A DNA stretch of 64,000 bases, from contig NZ_JARHTQ010000027.1 of NCBI RefSeq assembly GCF_029223525.1, positions 42,343 through 106,342 of the forward strand, given 5' to 3'. Position numbers and translations under genes: made by a program. The notes under the pieces were generated by a model. That model did not search any database. It worked only from the letters and a program-made list of their open reading frames with translations, and had not been told where the DNA came from. Source of the DNA: Streptantibioticus ferralitis. GTDB taxonomy: Bacteria > Actinomycetota > Actinomycetes > Streptomycetales > Streptomycetaceae. Below are positions 54,801-63,093 of the stretch, in pieces. Within the stretch, counting starts at the first letter, position 1, and every line of letters begins with the position of its first letter.

Positions 54801-55164
54801 GGACGGCGATGTGCTGGCCGCCGAAGGCAGGCCGCGAGAGGCGCTGGACGCGCTGCGGAGTGCTCTGCGCGAGGGCCTCGCGACGCACTGTCCCGAACCG
54901 CTGCTCGCCTCCATCGCGGAACGCTCCGCTGCCGTCCTGCTGGAGCTGGGCCAACCCGCCGATGCGGTACGGGTGATGGGCGCGGCCGCCGCGGCGCGTG
55001 GATCGCTGTCCCGCTCGGTGCCGGAGGAAGCCTTGGCGGCCCGGGCCAGCGGCGAAGCCCGCGCCGCGCTGGACGACCGGGCGTACCAGGCCGCCTACGC
55101 GGACGGCCTGCGCCGCACCCTGGCCGAGGCCGCCGACCTGCTGGACGGCGTCACCGGCAACTGA
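51880..55164 (+). CDS. AfsR/SARP-type regulator with NB-ARC ATPase and C-terminal helical repeats
   Basis: A 1094-residue regulator. Residues 1-95 are an OmpR-like winged helix (LRAGRPVAASVLIGEVWGG; LVSRLRRALG), residues about 96-230 a bacterial transcriptional activation domain (RAEAYLALGRAADVLPQAQ), then a Pro/Ala linker. From about 285 an NB-ARC ATPase follows, with P-loop GAGGSGKT (317-324), Walker B MLLVLDNCEH, the TSREPLGVPGE sensor and RRLDGLPLAIELAAARL. The C-terminal 400 residues are helical repeats. AfsR-type proteins activate antibiotic or developmental genes with ATP-dependent oligomerisation; the target is unknown. The GTG has GGAG 8 nt upstream. Tail-to-tail overlap of 14 nt with the sigma-factor gene. 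Confidence 0.92.
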   Translation: MRYLILGTTEVAGTPLAGARLRAILTALALRAGRPVAASVLIGEVWGGDEPEDAHGALQALVSRLRRALGRDEVASGPAGYVLRAKPEDVDLFVFERLTKDGGAALDAGNAAAAATALDEALALWRGPALADLPDRTAAARPEALRLTALQRRAEAYLALGRAADVLPQAQELVAEHPLNEPFHAQYIRALRAVGRTADALAAYEQARHVLADSLGADPGAELRALHAELLNPPPLAPASPPAAAPPPAASRPAPERSQEPPAGAPPSAESLPEAPAQSRLPHGNLRTRLTSFVGREDDLRSIRADMTRHRLVTLVGAGGSGKTRLAEQAGTELATAYPDGVWVAELAPVASPGGVARAVLNSVGRSDTTVLTAAVPVAEPTERLLEHCAQRRMLLVLDNCEHVIGAAARTAEALLAHCPGVTVLATSREPLGVPGEAVRPVEPLPPPPAHRLFAERAAAVRPGFAVDADLPAVAEICRRLDGLPLAIELAAARLRMLTPRQIADRLDDRFRLLTTGSRTVLPRQQTLRAVVDWSWELLDDRERTVLRRVCVFSGGCTLAAAEAVCTDGTEIRDTDVLHLIGSLVDKSLLVADESADGVRYRLLETIQEYARARAAEHPEESAATARRHAAYFHDFAQTAAPLLHTRDQLPWLDRLETELDNVRGALERVIAEGDEETALAMAAALGWFWWLRNYRDESIVWLRRIAALGEPPEDPADPLGWSRMDLRLMLFFISADQPSGMSADELNATARRISELYAKPGPHGARFPGLLWPFAGFHLGRQKDMRALTDAMVATCRKYGGDWEIACGLMFRMHVIIDLPGGLNIADGDWAELTERTERVGDRWLLAQAHGASAELATARGQYATARADYEASMRLCEELGARAEIPFLVARLAELATREGDDELAVKLLERAEREADHYGIWDGRTYIRCVQSSIAIRAGELARARELCGLARTEAERGTPPPMFNVFLTGLDGDVLAAEGRPREALDALRSALREGLATHCPEPLLASIAERSAAVLLELGQPADAVRVMGAAAAARGSLSRSVPEEALAARASGEARAALDDRAYQAAYADGLRRTLAEAADLLDGVTGN

Positions 55165-57154
55165 TCCTCGACCGCGCCCAGTCCGCGAGATCCAGGAACG
55201 GCCCGCTGCCCGCGTCCTGTACGACCAGCCGTAGCGTCTTGTACCCGGTCACGTCGGCGTGTACCGGCACCGGACCGCTGTCCGGGGTGACCACGCCCGA
55301 GGCGTACAGCTGGGTGCCGTCGCCGTAGACCGAGAAGCGGACGGCGCCGGTTCCGGCAGAGAGGTCGTCCAGCCCGGCCAGCGCGTCGTACGAGGTGCAG
55401 GCGCGGTTGAGATCGATCACGACGGACGAGGGGGCGTGCACGCTCACACCGTCCGGGTAGCTGGTGCCGTCCATCCTCAGGTCGTGTCGCCGCCAGAGCC
55501 AGTTGAACGCGTCGGGGCGGACCGTCGGCTCCGTGCCGTCCCCGAAGACGCTCAGTGGCAGCCGGTTGAGCTGGTAGACCGCCGGGGCAGCGGGCGGGGG
55601 CGGCGTGGGCTTCGGGGTGGACTTGCGGGTGGGCTTGGGCGGTGGCGTCGGCCGGGTCGCCGGTGGGGTGGGCGTCGGGGTCGGCTTGGGCGGTTGCGTC
55701 GGCCGGGGCGAGGGTTTCGGCGGCGCCGCGGGGGCCGGGGCGGGCGGCGGCGTACTGGGCCTGGGGGTCGGGGCGGGGGCCGCGAACGGCGGAGGGGACG
55801 GCTTAGGTCGCGGTACGACGGGCGCGGCCGACACCGGCAGCTTGGCCTCCGGCTTCGGTGTGTGCTGGTCGTTTCCGAGCAGGACGGCGGCGAGCGCCAC
55901 CCCGCCCGCCGCGACCACCACGCCCGCGGCGATCCCGATCTTCGCGGGCATCCCCACGCCCTCCGCCGCGGCACCGCCCGCCGCACCACCGGAGCCCGAA
56001 GCCCCGCCCGCGCCCGCCGCCGCGCCCGCACCGGCGGCGGCGCCCGCACCGGCCGCGGCGATACCGGCCGCCTTGGCGATGTAGGCCGTGGCGAACCACC
56101 CGATCGTGGCAACCGGCAGAAGGCCCTTCAGACACGCGTTGACATCGGCGAGGTCCGCCGCCGCGGCACGGCACTTCCCGCACGCTTCGAGGTGCTTGCG
56201 CAACTCCCGGTCCGCACGCAGCCGCAGGCCGCCGCGAGCGTGCGCACCGAGCCGGTCCGCGTGCCGGGCGCACTCGCCCTCGGTGGTCAGCGCGGCACTC
56301 ACATGTGCCTGCAGATACGCCTGGCGCAGCCCCTCACGGGCCCGGTGCGCCAGCACCGCCGTGGCGTTGGCGGTCAGCCCCAGCAGCGGGGCGATCTGGC
56401 TGGGCGACTCCTGCTCCACCGCCGTGTGCCACAGCACCGCCTGCCAGCGCTCGGGCAAGGTCTTGAAGGCCTTGACGGCGAGTGTCTGTTCAGCCTCGTG
56501 CATGGCCCGCACATCGGCGCCGAGGTCCGTTCCGGCGCCGAACGCACCGCTCTCGCCGCTGGCGGACGCACCCGCGGTACTGATCGCGAACACCGCGAAG
56601 TCCTCGACCAGTTGCTCCCGTTTCGCGGAGCTTGTCCAGGACGCCGCCACCCGCCGCACCGTCGTCAGCAGATACGCCCGCACCGCCGCGTCCGGCCCGG
56701 CCCCACCCCGCACGGCTTGCAGGGTGCGGGCGAACACCTCGCCGGTGAGGTCCTCCGCGGTGTAGGCGTCCCGGCAGCAGCCACGGGCGTAACGGCGCAC
56801 CGCATCGGCGTGCCGCCGGTACAACTCCTCGTACGCGCTGTCGTCGCCGTCCCGCACCTGGGCGATCAACTCGGCGTCGGACGGCGGCAGATGCTCGCCG
56901 CCCGGTTGCTCGCGCTGCTGCGGTACGAACTCGTCGGCCGCGTCCTGCCCGCTCCCGGCCCACTCGGTGGCATCCGCCGCGCCCGTGGCGCCCGCTCCCG
57001 CGGGCGCCTGGCCGGGAACGCGCCGGTGCAGCCCGCGGCCAGGTCTGGCGGACTCGCCAGACCCACCGGCGGCACCTGAGCCACCACTCGCGTCGGGTCT
57101 GCCGGACTCCGCGCCGTCAGCGCCTCGTGAGTCGTCCCGTCCGTCAACGCCCAT
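55151..57154 (-). CDS. ECF sigma factor fused to zinc-finger anti-sigma-like, membrane and carbohydrate-binding domains
   Basis: A 667-residue fusion. Sigma region 2 lies at about 105-175 (YEELYRRHADAVRRYAR; DLTGEVFART) and region 4 at about 230-285 (LPERWQAVLWHTAVEQESPSQIAPLLGL). Next come a ZAS-type motif HLEACGKC (321-328), one or two membrane segments (LLPVATIGWFATAYIA; KIGIAAGVVVAAGGVALAAVLLG), a long Pro/Lys/Thr linker, and a C-terminal NPCBM-like beta domain (SVFGDGTEPTV; YDALAGLDDLSAGTGAVRFSVYGDG). The order fits the large ECF52-type sigma factors of actinomycetes, which probably sense the wall or glycans outside. I chose ATG 57154 (GGAG 8 nt upstream). Confidence 0.9.
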   Translation of the reverse strand: MGVDGRDDSRGADGAESGRPDASGGSGAAGGSGESARPGRGLHRRVPGQAPAGAGATGAADATEWAGSGQDAADEFVPQQREQPGGEHLPPSDAELIAQVRDGDDSAYEELYRRHADAVRRYARGCCRDAYTAEDLTGEVFARTLQAVRGGAGPDAAVRAYLLTTVRRVAASWTSSAKREQLVEDFAVFAISTAGASASGESGAFGAGTDLGADVRAMHEAEQTLAVKAFKTLPERWQAVLWHTAVEQESPSQIAPLLGLTANATAVLAHRAREGLRQAYLQAHVSAALTTEGECARHADRLGAHARGGLRLRADRELRKHLEACGKCRAAAADLADVNACLKGLLPVATIGWFATAYIAKAAGIAAAGAGAAAGAGAAAGAGGASGSGGAAGGAAAEGVGMPAKIGIAAGVVVAAGGVALAAVLLGNDQHTPKPEAKLPVSAAPVVPRPKPSPPPFAAPAPTPRPSTPPPAPAPAAPPKPSPRPTQPPKPTPTPTPPATRPTPPPKPTRKSTPKPTPPPPAAPAVYQLNRLPLSVFGDGTEPTVRPDAFNWLWRRHDLRMDGTSYPDGVSVHAPSSVVIDLNRACTSYDALAGLDDLSAGTGAVRFSVYGDGTQLYASGVVTPDSGPVPVHADVTGYKTLRLVVQDAGSGPFLDLADWARSRISCR

Positions 57155-57364
57155 CGCGCAAGCTCCAGAACACGCCGATGCATCAAGCCACGGCCAAGGG
57201 TCGCACACCGAGGTGACGCACGCCCCCTGACTGGTACCGGAACCACCCGTCCGGGCAGACTTCCCGGTTCAGGCCCGAACGTTCACTCGTACCGGAACCG
57301 TGAGCGTCGGGCCTGGACCAGGCCGCCCACCCGAGCTGGCGCGACGGGCTGGGCCAACGGCGGA

Positions 57365-58132
57365 CTACGCCGTACGTATCTGTGAACGCGACCGCAGCCC
57401 CTCCAACAGGATCTCCAGCAGCCGGGCCGAGGCGGCGGCCTGCTGCGCCGCGTCCGGTAGCGATGGCGCCGCGGTGGCGATCACCAGCAGCACATCGGCG
57501 ACCGCCACATCGGGCCGCAACTCGCCCGCCGCACGGGCCCGCTCCACCAGCTGACCGACCACCGCGAGCAGCGCGGAGATGCCGTCGTCACCGTGCTCGC
57601 CGCCCGCCGACCGCTGCTCGACCCGCGACTCGACCGGTCCCGACTCGCGCTGCTGCGGGACCCTCGGCTCCGCGATCTCCGGCACGCCGGCCTCCACCCG
57701 CAGCACCTGAGGTGGCAGCAGCCGCCCGGCCCCGGAGGCGACCGACGTGCGAAGGAACCGCGACAGCGCGGCCCATGGATCGTCCTCCTGACCGAGCGCG
57801 GCACGCGCCTGCTCGGTCAGCCGGGCGGTCTCCTCCTGAGCGATCCGGCGTACCAGCACGTCCTTGCTGGGGAAACGCCGGTAGACCGTGCCGACGCCCA
57901 CTCGGGCGCGGCGCGCCACATCCTCCATCGGCGCGCCGTAACCCAGCTCGCCGAAGACCTCGCGCGCCGCCCGCAGCACATGCTCCAGATTGCGCTGGGC
58001 GTCCACCCGCAGCGGCGCGCCCCTACCCCCCGTACCCCCCGTCGTCAGGCCGTGCGCACGTCCATGGGCACGGCCGTGTCCGTCACCGTCAGTGCTGATG
58101 GTCATCGCCCACTGCGGATCCTGAATATGCAT
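57365..58132 (-). CDS. TetR-family transcriptional regulator
   Basis: A 255-residue regulator. The N-terminal helix-turn-helix (about 32-75) includes HVLRAAREVFGELGYGAPMEDVARRARVGVGTVYRRFPSKDVLV. The ligand-binding C-domain is alpha-helical with a Gln/Glu-rich insertion (VPQQRESGPVESRVEQRSAGG). The ATG at 58132 has GGGG 6 nt upstream. Divergent from ndh; the shared region carries CGTAC-CGCT-GTACG at 58214-58227 as a possible operator. The effector is unknown. Confidence 0.87.
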   Translation of the reverse strand: MHIQDPQWAMTISTDGDGHGRAHGRAHGLTTGGTGGRGAPLRVDAQRNLEHVLRAAREVFGELGYGAPMEDVARRARVGVGTVYRRFPSKDVLVRRIAQEETARLTEQARAALGQEDDPWAALSRFLRTSVASGAGRLLPPQVLRVEAGVPEIAEPRVPQQRESGPVESRVEQRSAGGEHGDDGISALLAVVGQLVERARAAGELRPDVAVADVLLVIATAAPSLPDAAQQAAASARLLEILLEGLRSRSQIRTA

Positions 58133-58213
58133 ATGTATCCCCCGGTTGTGACGTCTCCCCCCGGAGACTCCCCCAATGCGCCGCCGGAGCAGGGCTGTTG
58201 AGCGCCCCGACGA

Positions 58214-58227
58214 CGTACCGCTGTACG
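58214..58227. promoter_or_regulatory. Candidate TetR operator between tetR and ndh
   Basis: Inverted repeat CGTAC-CGCT-GTACG, followed by CATAGT (58230-58235) as a possible rightward -10. Position fits autoregulation; motif strength is low. Confidence 0.35.
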
Positions 58228-58346
58228 AACATAGTTGAGCCCAAGTCAAGAATGAAGGGGGTAGTTCCGCCCGGACCGCCCCGATCAGGTACTTCCTCGG
58301 ACTGCTTCCAGCATCGTACGAGCCTGTGCACCACCCATGGTCTCCC

Positions 58347-58378
58347 TGTGGACAACGCACTACCGGCCCTGTGGACAA
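58347..58378. promoter_or_regulatory. Two direct DnaA boxes upstream of ndh
   Basis: TGTGGACAA occurs at 58347-58355 and 58370-58378, the complement of the Streptomyces DnaA box TTGTCCACA, in the same orientation and 23 bp apart. They end about 30 bp before the ndh start. Confidence 0.6.
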
Positions 58379-58407
58379 AACACCGCTTGTCGGTGCGTCA
58401 TGGGAGG

Positions 58408-59748
58408 GTGACAGAGCCAGCACGGATCCTGGTGGTCGGCGGCGGATACGTCGGCATGTACACCGCCCTGCGCCTGCAGCGGAAGCTCAGGCGCGGCGAG
58501 GCCGAGGTAGTCGTCATCTCACCCGACCCCTACATGACGTACCAGCCGTTCCTCCCCGAGGCGGCGGCCGGGTCCATCGCGCCCGCGCATGTCATCGTGC
58601 CGCTCCGTCGCGTCCTGCCCAGATGCCAGGTCGTGGTCGGCGAGGTACTCCGCATCGACCATGCGAAGCGGACCGCGTACGTCTGCACCCCCGCCACCCG
58701 GACCGAGGGCGGCGGCGACACCGAGCTGCGGTACGACGAGCTGGTACTCGCCCCGGGATCGGTCTCCCGCACCCTTCCGATCCCGGGTCTGGCCGAGTCC
58801 GGCATCGGGTTCAAGACCGTCGAGGAGGCCGTGGGCCTACGCAACCACGTGCTCGAACAGCTCGACATCGCCTCCTCCACCCGCGATGTCGAGGTCCGTG
58901 ACGCGGCGCTGACCTTCGTCTTCGTCGGCGGTGGGTTCGCGGGCGTGGAAGCGCTCGGCGAGTTGGAGGACATAGCCCGCTATGCCACCCGCCACTACCA
59001 CAACGTCGACGCCGACGACATGCGCTGGGTGCTGGTGGAGGCCGCCGACCGGATCCTGCCGGAAGTCGGCGAGGAGCTGGGCCGGTACGCGGTACGCGAG
59101 CTGCGCGGCCGCAATGTCGACGTCCGGCTGGAGACCCGGCTGACCAGCTGCGAGAAGCGGGTCGCCGTGCTCAGCGACGGCGCGCGCTTCCCCACCCGCA
59201 CCGTGGTGTGGACCGCCGGGGTCAAGCCGCATCCGCTCATCGCCGCCACCGGCCTGCCGAGCGATCCGCACGGCAGACTGCGGGTCACCGCGGCCCTCCA
59301 GCTCGACGGCGCCGAGCACGCCTGGGCGGCCGGTGACGCCGCGGCCGTACCCGACCTCACGGCCGAGCAACCCGGCGCACAATGCGCCCCGAACGCCCAA
59401 CACGCCGTCCGCCAGGGCAAAGTCCTCGCCGACAACATCATCGCCACCCTCCGCGGTAGCCGGCCCGAGGAGTACCAGCACGTCTCGGTCGGCTCGGTGG
59501 CCTCACTCGGCCTGCACAAAGGCGTCGCCCATCTGTACGGGCGCAAGGTCAAGGGCTACCCTGCGTGGCTCATGCACCGCGTCTACCACCTCAGCCGCCT
59601 TCCCACGGCGAACCGCAAGGCCAGAGTCCTCGCCGACTGGACTCTCGCCGCGTTGTTCAAGCGGGAGATCGCGGCACTCGGCTCCTTGGAGAACCCCCGT
59701 GCGGAGTTCGAGTTCGCCGCCGGAACCGGCAGACAGCCGGACGCGTAG
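58408..59748 (+). CDS. ndh: Type II NADH dehydrogenase (NAD(P)/FAD-dependent oxidoreductase)
   Basis: A 446-residue flavoprotein of the NDH-2 family that passes electrons from NADH to menaquinone without pumping protons. ILVVGGGYVGMYTAL (7-21) binds FAD. DELVLAPGS and FVFVGGGFAGVEALGELED form the second, NAD-binding site. TVVWTAGVKPHPL and HAWAAGDAAAVPD close the FAD site, and PNAQHAVRQGKVLADNI is typical. The C-terminal region KGYPAWLMHRVYHL is amphipathic and should bind the membrane. The GTG at 58408 is chosen for the N-terminus; in-frame GTG 58393 is the alternative. Confidence 0.88.
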   Translation: MTEPARILVVGGGYVGMYTALRLQRKLRRGEAEVVVISPDPYMTYQPFLPEAAAGSIAPAHVIVPLRRVLPRCQVVVGEVLRIDHAKRTAYVCTPATRTEGGGDTELRYDELVLAPGSVSRTLPIPGLAESGIGFKTVEEAVGLRNHVLEQLDIASSTRDVEVRDAALTFVFVGGGFAGVEALGELEDIARYATRHYHNVDADDMRWVLVEAADRILPEVGEELGRYAVRELRGRNVDVRLETRLTSCEKRVAVLSDGARFPTRTVVWTAGVKPHPLIAATGLPSDPHGRLRVTAALQLDGAEHAWAAGDAAAVPDLTAEQPGAQCAPNAQHAVRQGKVLADNIIATLRGSRPEEYQHVSVGSVASLGLHKGVAHLYGRKVKGYPAWLMHRVYHLSRLPTANRKARVLADWTLAALFKREIAALGSLENPRAEFEFAAGTGRQPDA

Positions 59749-59940
59749 CTCCGGCTGGGCGCACGCCCCCGTCGCCAACTACGCTCCACCACTGCGACGG
59801 TGACGGCGTGTACGTCCACACCTGCGAAGAGTGACAGGTGCGCCTGACGCGGGCAGAGTGTGACACAGAAGAGAAACTGGGCGTTTACCCCAAGGCCGCC
59901 CGGCAGAGCCATCCGGTACGACAGCACGAGGCATCAATCT

Positions 59941-61671
59941 GTGAATCTGACGCGCTGGAGCGCCCGGCTCCCCGGAACACAGCGACGCGCAGCGGCGGCC
60001 GCCGCCTCAGCGGACCCCACCGGATCCAAGGGCGCCACCGGCGCCGGTGGTACCGCGGGTTCCGTTCCCGCCGCCCGCGGCGCACAGCACCCGGGGCCGG
60101 CCGCCGCCGACCAACTCTCCGTCCATGACGTCCTGGGCCAGGTCCCGGCGCTGATCGCCATCACCTACGGGCCCGAGCACCGCACCGGCTACGTCAACGA
60201 CGCGTACACGGAGGTGTTCGGCTCCCGCAAACCAGGCGAACCGGCCCGAGAGTCGCTTCCCGAGCTCGCCGAACTCGGCCTGCTGCCGCTGATGGACCAG
60301 GTCCTGCGCAGCGGCCGGCCCCGTACCGTCAAGGCCCGCAAGGTGACCTGGGCCCGCCCGACCGGGGCGACGGCGGACGGGAGCGACGAGCCGCGGCACG
60401 GCTACTTCACCTTCACCTGCACCCCGCTGGCCAACACGGCCCTGGAGAAGGCGGCGACCGAGGACGCCACCGAGGGCGGTGTACTCGTCTTCGCCGCGGA
60501 CGTCACCGACCAGGTACGTTCCGCCGAGCGGCTGCGGGCCAGCGAGCGCCTGCAGCGCGAGGCCGCCGTCACCCTGCAACGCAGTCTGCTGCCACAGGAG
60601 TTGGAGCAGCCCGACGACCTGCGGGTGGCCGCCACGTACCAGCCCGGCGGCACCGAGGCCGCAGTCGGCGGCGACTGGTACGACGTGATCACCCTCGGCG
60701 CGGGGCGCACCGCCCTGGTGATCGGCGACGTGATGGGCCGCGGAGTGCGCGCCGCCGCCGTGATGGGCCAGCTGCGCACCGCGGTACGGGCCTACGCCAG
60801 GCTGGACCTGCCGCCGCACGAGGTGATCCAACTGCTGGACGGGCTGGCGGCCGAGATCGACGCCAGCCAGATCGCCACCTGCGTCTACGCCGTCCACGAC
60901 CCCAGCGAGGCCCGCCTCACCTACGCATCCGCCGGGCATCTGCCGATCGTCGTACGCGGGGTGAACGGGACCGTCCACCGCGCCGAGGGGCCGACCGGCC
61001 CGCCGCTGGGCACCGGCGGCTGGCTGCACGCCTCGGGTTCGGTCCCACTGGAGCCCGGCGCCACCGCCGTTCTCTACACCGACGGCCTGGTGGAGCGCCG
61101 CGACGAGGACATCGACGAGGGCGTCGCCGCACTGGAACGGGCACTGGCCGGTGCCAGCGGCACCCCGCAGGTCATCTGCGACCGCCTGCTGCGCACGCTG
61201 GGCGTCAGCTCGGACCACGATGACGACGTGGCGGTGCTTGTGCTGCAGCACCCCCGGCACACCGGCGCGGAAGCGGAACTGTTCCGCAACGCCTCGCTCG
61301 ACCTGCTCGGTGGTGTGGAAGCGGCGCCGCGGGCCCGGGCCTTCGCGACCGGGGTGCTGGCGTCATGGCGGTTCCCGGTGGAGTTGCGGGACCTGGGCGT
61401 ACTGGCGACGAGTGAACTGGTGGCCAACTCGCTGCAGCACGGCACCCCGCCCATGCGGCTGCGGCTGCGCCGCACCGACCGGCGCCTGATCATCGAGGTC
61501 ACGGACGGCGACGACCATCTGCCACGACGGCGGCGCGCGGAACCGGCGGACGAAGCGGGTCGCGGGATCGCGATCGTCGCGACGATCGCCTCGTCCTGGG
61601 GTTCCCGACGGACACCTGGCGGCGGGAAGACGGTCTGGTGCGAGTTCGCCCTGCCGGGCGGGGGCGGCTGA
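59941..61671 (+). CDS. PAS-PP2C (SpoIIE-type) phosphatase with C-terminal anti-sigma kinase-like domain
   Basis: A 576-residue signalling protein. A PAS sensor (about 60-200: VPALIAITYGPEHRTGYVNDAYTEVFG) is followed by a short coiled linker (RSAERLRASERLQREAAVTLQRSLLP). A PP2C/SpoIIE phosphatase follows (GGDWYDVITL; VIGDVMGRGVRAAAVMGQLR; AVLYTDGLVER; DDDVAVLVLQ), then a HATPase_c domain of the RsbW/SpoIIAB kind (LGVLATSELVANSLQHG; GRGIAIVATIASSWG). Such proteins set the phosphorylation of anti-anti-sigma factors. The GTG at 59941 has GAGG 9 nt upstream. Its stop lies 3 bp from that of the MFS gene. Confidence 0.92.
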   Translation: MNLTRWSARLPGTQRRAAAAAASADPTGSKGATGAGGTAGSVPAARGAQHPGPAAADQLSVHDVLGQVPALIAITYGPEHRTGYVNDAYTEVFGSRKPGEPARESLPELAELGLLPLMDQVLRSGRPRTVKARKVTWARPTGATADGSDEPRHGYFTFTCTPLANTALEKAATEDATEGGVLVFAADVTDQVRSAERLRASERLQREAAVTLQRSLLPQELEQPDDLRVAATYQPGGTEAAVGGDWYDVITLGAGRTALVIGDVMGRGVRAAAVMGQLRTAVRAYARLDLPPHEVIQLLDGLAAEIDASQIATCVYAVHDPSEARLTYASAGHLPIVVRGVNGTVHRAEGPTGPPLGTGGWLHASGSVPLEPGATAVLYTDGLVERRDEDIDEGVAALERALAGASGTPQVICDRLLRTLGVSSDHDDDVAVLVLQHPRHTGAEAELFRNASLDLLGGVEAAPRARAFATGVLASWRFPVELRDLGVLATSELVANSLQHGTPPMRLRLRRTDRRLIIEVTDGDDHLPRRRRAEPADEAGRGIAIVATIASSWGSRRTPGGGKTVWCEFALPGGGG

Positions 61672-61674
61672 CCG

Positions 61675-62973
61675 TCAGGCCGCCGCCACCACCCGGTCGA
61701 CCTCCGCGGACGGCGTGGTCGCCACCGCCGCCCGCAGGGGCGAGTCCTGGGCCGGAGTGAGCCGTCGGCCCAACCGCAGCGCGAGGACGGTGATAGCGAA
61801 CGAGCAACCGACCAGCATCACGATGTACGCCGCGTACAGCCCCGCGCCCGCCAGCAGACCGCCGACCGCCGGTCCGACAGCCAGCGCGAGCTGCTTGACC
61901 AGCGCGAACGCCGAGTTGTACTGCCCGACCATGCGCGCTGGCGCCAGGTCCGCCACCAGCGGAGCCACCGTCGGCGACAGCATCGCCTCACCCAGCCCGA
62001 ACAGGGCGTAGGTGGAGATGATCGCCCCGGTCGCCCACATCTGGTGCCCGTGGATCAGGCCGGAAGCACCCGCCGCGAGCCAGGCGACCGTCCAGATCAG
62101 CCCGACCGCCGCGATGACGCGACTGCGCCGACGCCGCTCGACCGGCTTGAGCACGAGGAACTGCGCGATCACGATGACCGCCGTGTTGGCGGCCAGCGCC
62201 ACCCCCAGCGTCGACGGCTGGACACGGGTGACCGCGGTGGCGAACGCCGCCAGCCCGGACTCGAACTGCCCGTAGCAGGCGAAGAACATCACCGCGCCGA
62301 GCACACACAACTGCACCATCGACCGGTCGGCGAGCAGCGCCCGCCAACCGCCGAGCTGCTTGTCCTCCGGGGCGTCGTCGATGTCCTCGATCGTGGGGGT
62401 GTGCGGCAGCCGTACGGTCGCCACGATCGCGGCCAGCACCAGGAACATCGCCGCCTCGATGGCGAACAGACGGGTGAACGAGCCGGGGTGCGCGGTGTCC
62501 ACCAGCAGTCCGCCGAACAGACCACCGATGCCAAGACCCAGGTTGTTGAGGAAGAACTGCGTCGCGAAGGCGCGCGAGCGCGTCGTGGTGCTGGAGCACC
62601 AGACGATCAGCGTGGCCAGCGCGGGCTGGATCACCGCGATGCCCGCGCCCAGCACGGCGGACGAGATCACCGCCATCGGTGCCGTCGTCGACAGCCCGAA
62701 CCCCAGCGATCCGAACGCCGAGACCACGGAACCGACGAGCACTACGGGCAGCGGACCCCGCCGGTCGATGGTTCGACCGGTGAGCGGCAGCACGAACAGC
62801 GCGGCGGCGGCGAAAGCCGACAGCACCACGCCCGCGGTACCGGCACCAAGATCCCGCACCTGCGCCACATAGACGAACAGGAACGGGACCGTGAAGCCGT
62901 TGCCGAACGCGCTCAGCGCGTTGCCCAACTGGATCCGGCGCAGCGCTGCGCCCATTGCCGTGGTCACACTCAC
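61675..62973 (-). CDS. Major facilitator superfamily efflux transporter
   Basis: A 432-residue protein with about twelve helices. TGRTIDRRGPLPVVL is motif A. ALATLIVWCSSTTTRSRAFATQFFLNNLGLGIGGLFGG holds the motif-B/C region typical of drug antiporters. The divergent marR gene and shared operators suggest a MarR-controlled efflux pump. The substrate is unknown. GTG at 62973 with GAGG 6 nt upstream. Confidence 0.88.
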   Translation of the reverse strand: MSVTTAMGAALRRIQLGNALSAFGNGFTVPFLFVYVAQVRDLGAGTAGVVLSAFAAAALFVLPLTGRTIDRRGPLPVVLVGSVVSAFGSLGFGLSTTAPMAVISSAVLGAGIAVIQPALATLIVWCSSTTTRSRAFATQFFLNNLGLGIGGLFGGLLVDTAHPGSFTRLFAIEAAMFLVLAAIVATVRLPHTPTIEDIDDAPEDKQLGGWRALLADRSMVQLCVLGAVMFFACYGQFESGLAAFATAVTRVQPSTLGVALAANTAVIVIAQFLVLKPVERRRRSRVIAAVGLIWTVAWLAAGASGLIHGHQMWATGAIISTYALFGLGEAMLSPTVAPLVADLAPARMVGQYNSAFALVKQLALAVGPAVGGLLAGAGLYAAYIVMLVGCSFAITVLALRLGRRLTPAQDSPLRAAVATTPSAEVDRVVAAA

Positions 62974-63007
62974 CTACCTCTGATGCGCGAGCCCCTGATG
63001 TACGGGC

Positions 63008-63060
63008 TCGAAGACTTCGAACCTAAACTTCGAAGGTAAAATATACACGTCCGAAGACTT
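63008..63060. promoter_or_regulatory. Cluster of CGAAGACTT/CTTCGAAG operators between MFS and marR genes
   Basis: TCGAAG-A-CTTCGA at 63008-63020, the palindrome CTTCGAAG at 63028-63035 and a CGAAGACTT half at 63052-63060, in an AT-richer stretch. They cover the start regions of both divergent genes: TTAAGC (63059-63064) and GATACT (63082-63087) form a likely marR promoter with transcription starting near the ATG. Confidence 0.65.
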
Positions 63061-63093
63061 AAGCGCGAACGACTACCGTGCGATACTCGGCAT

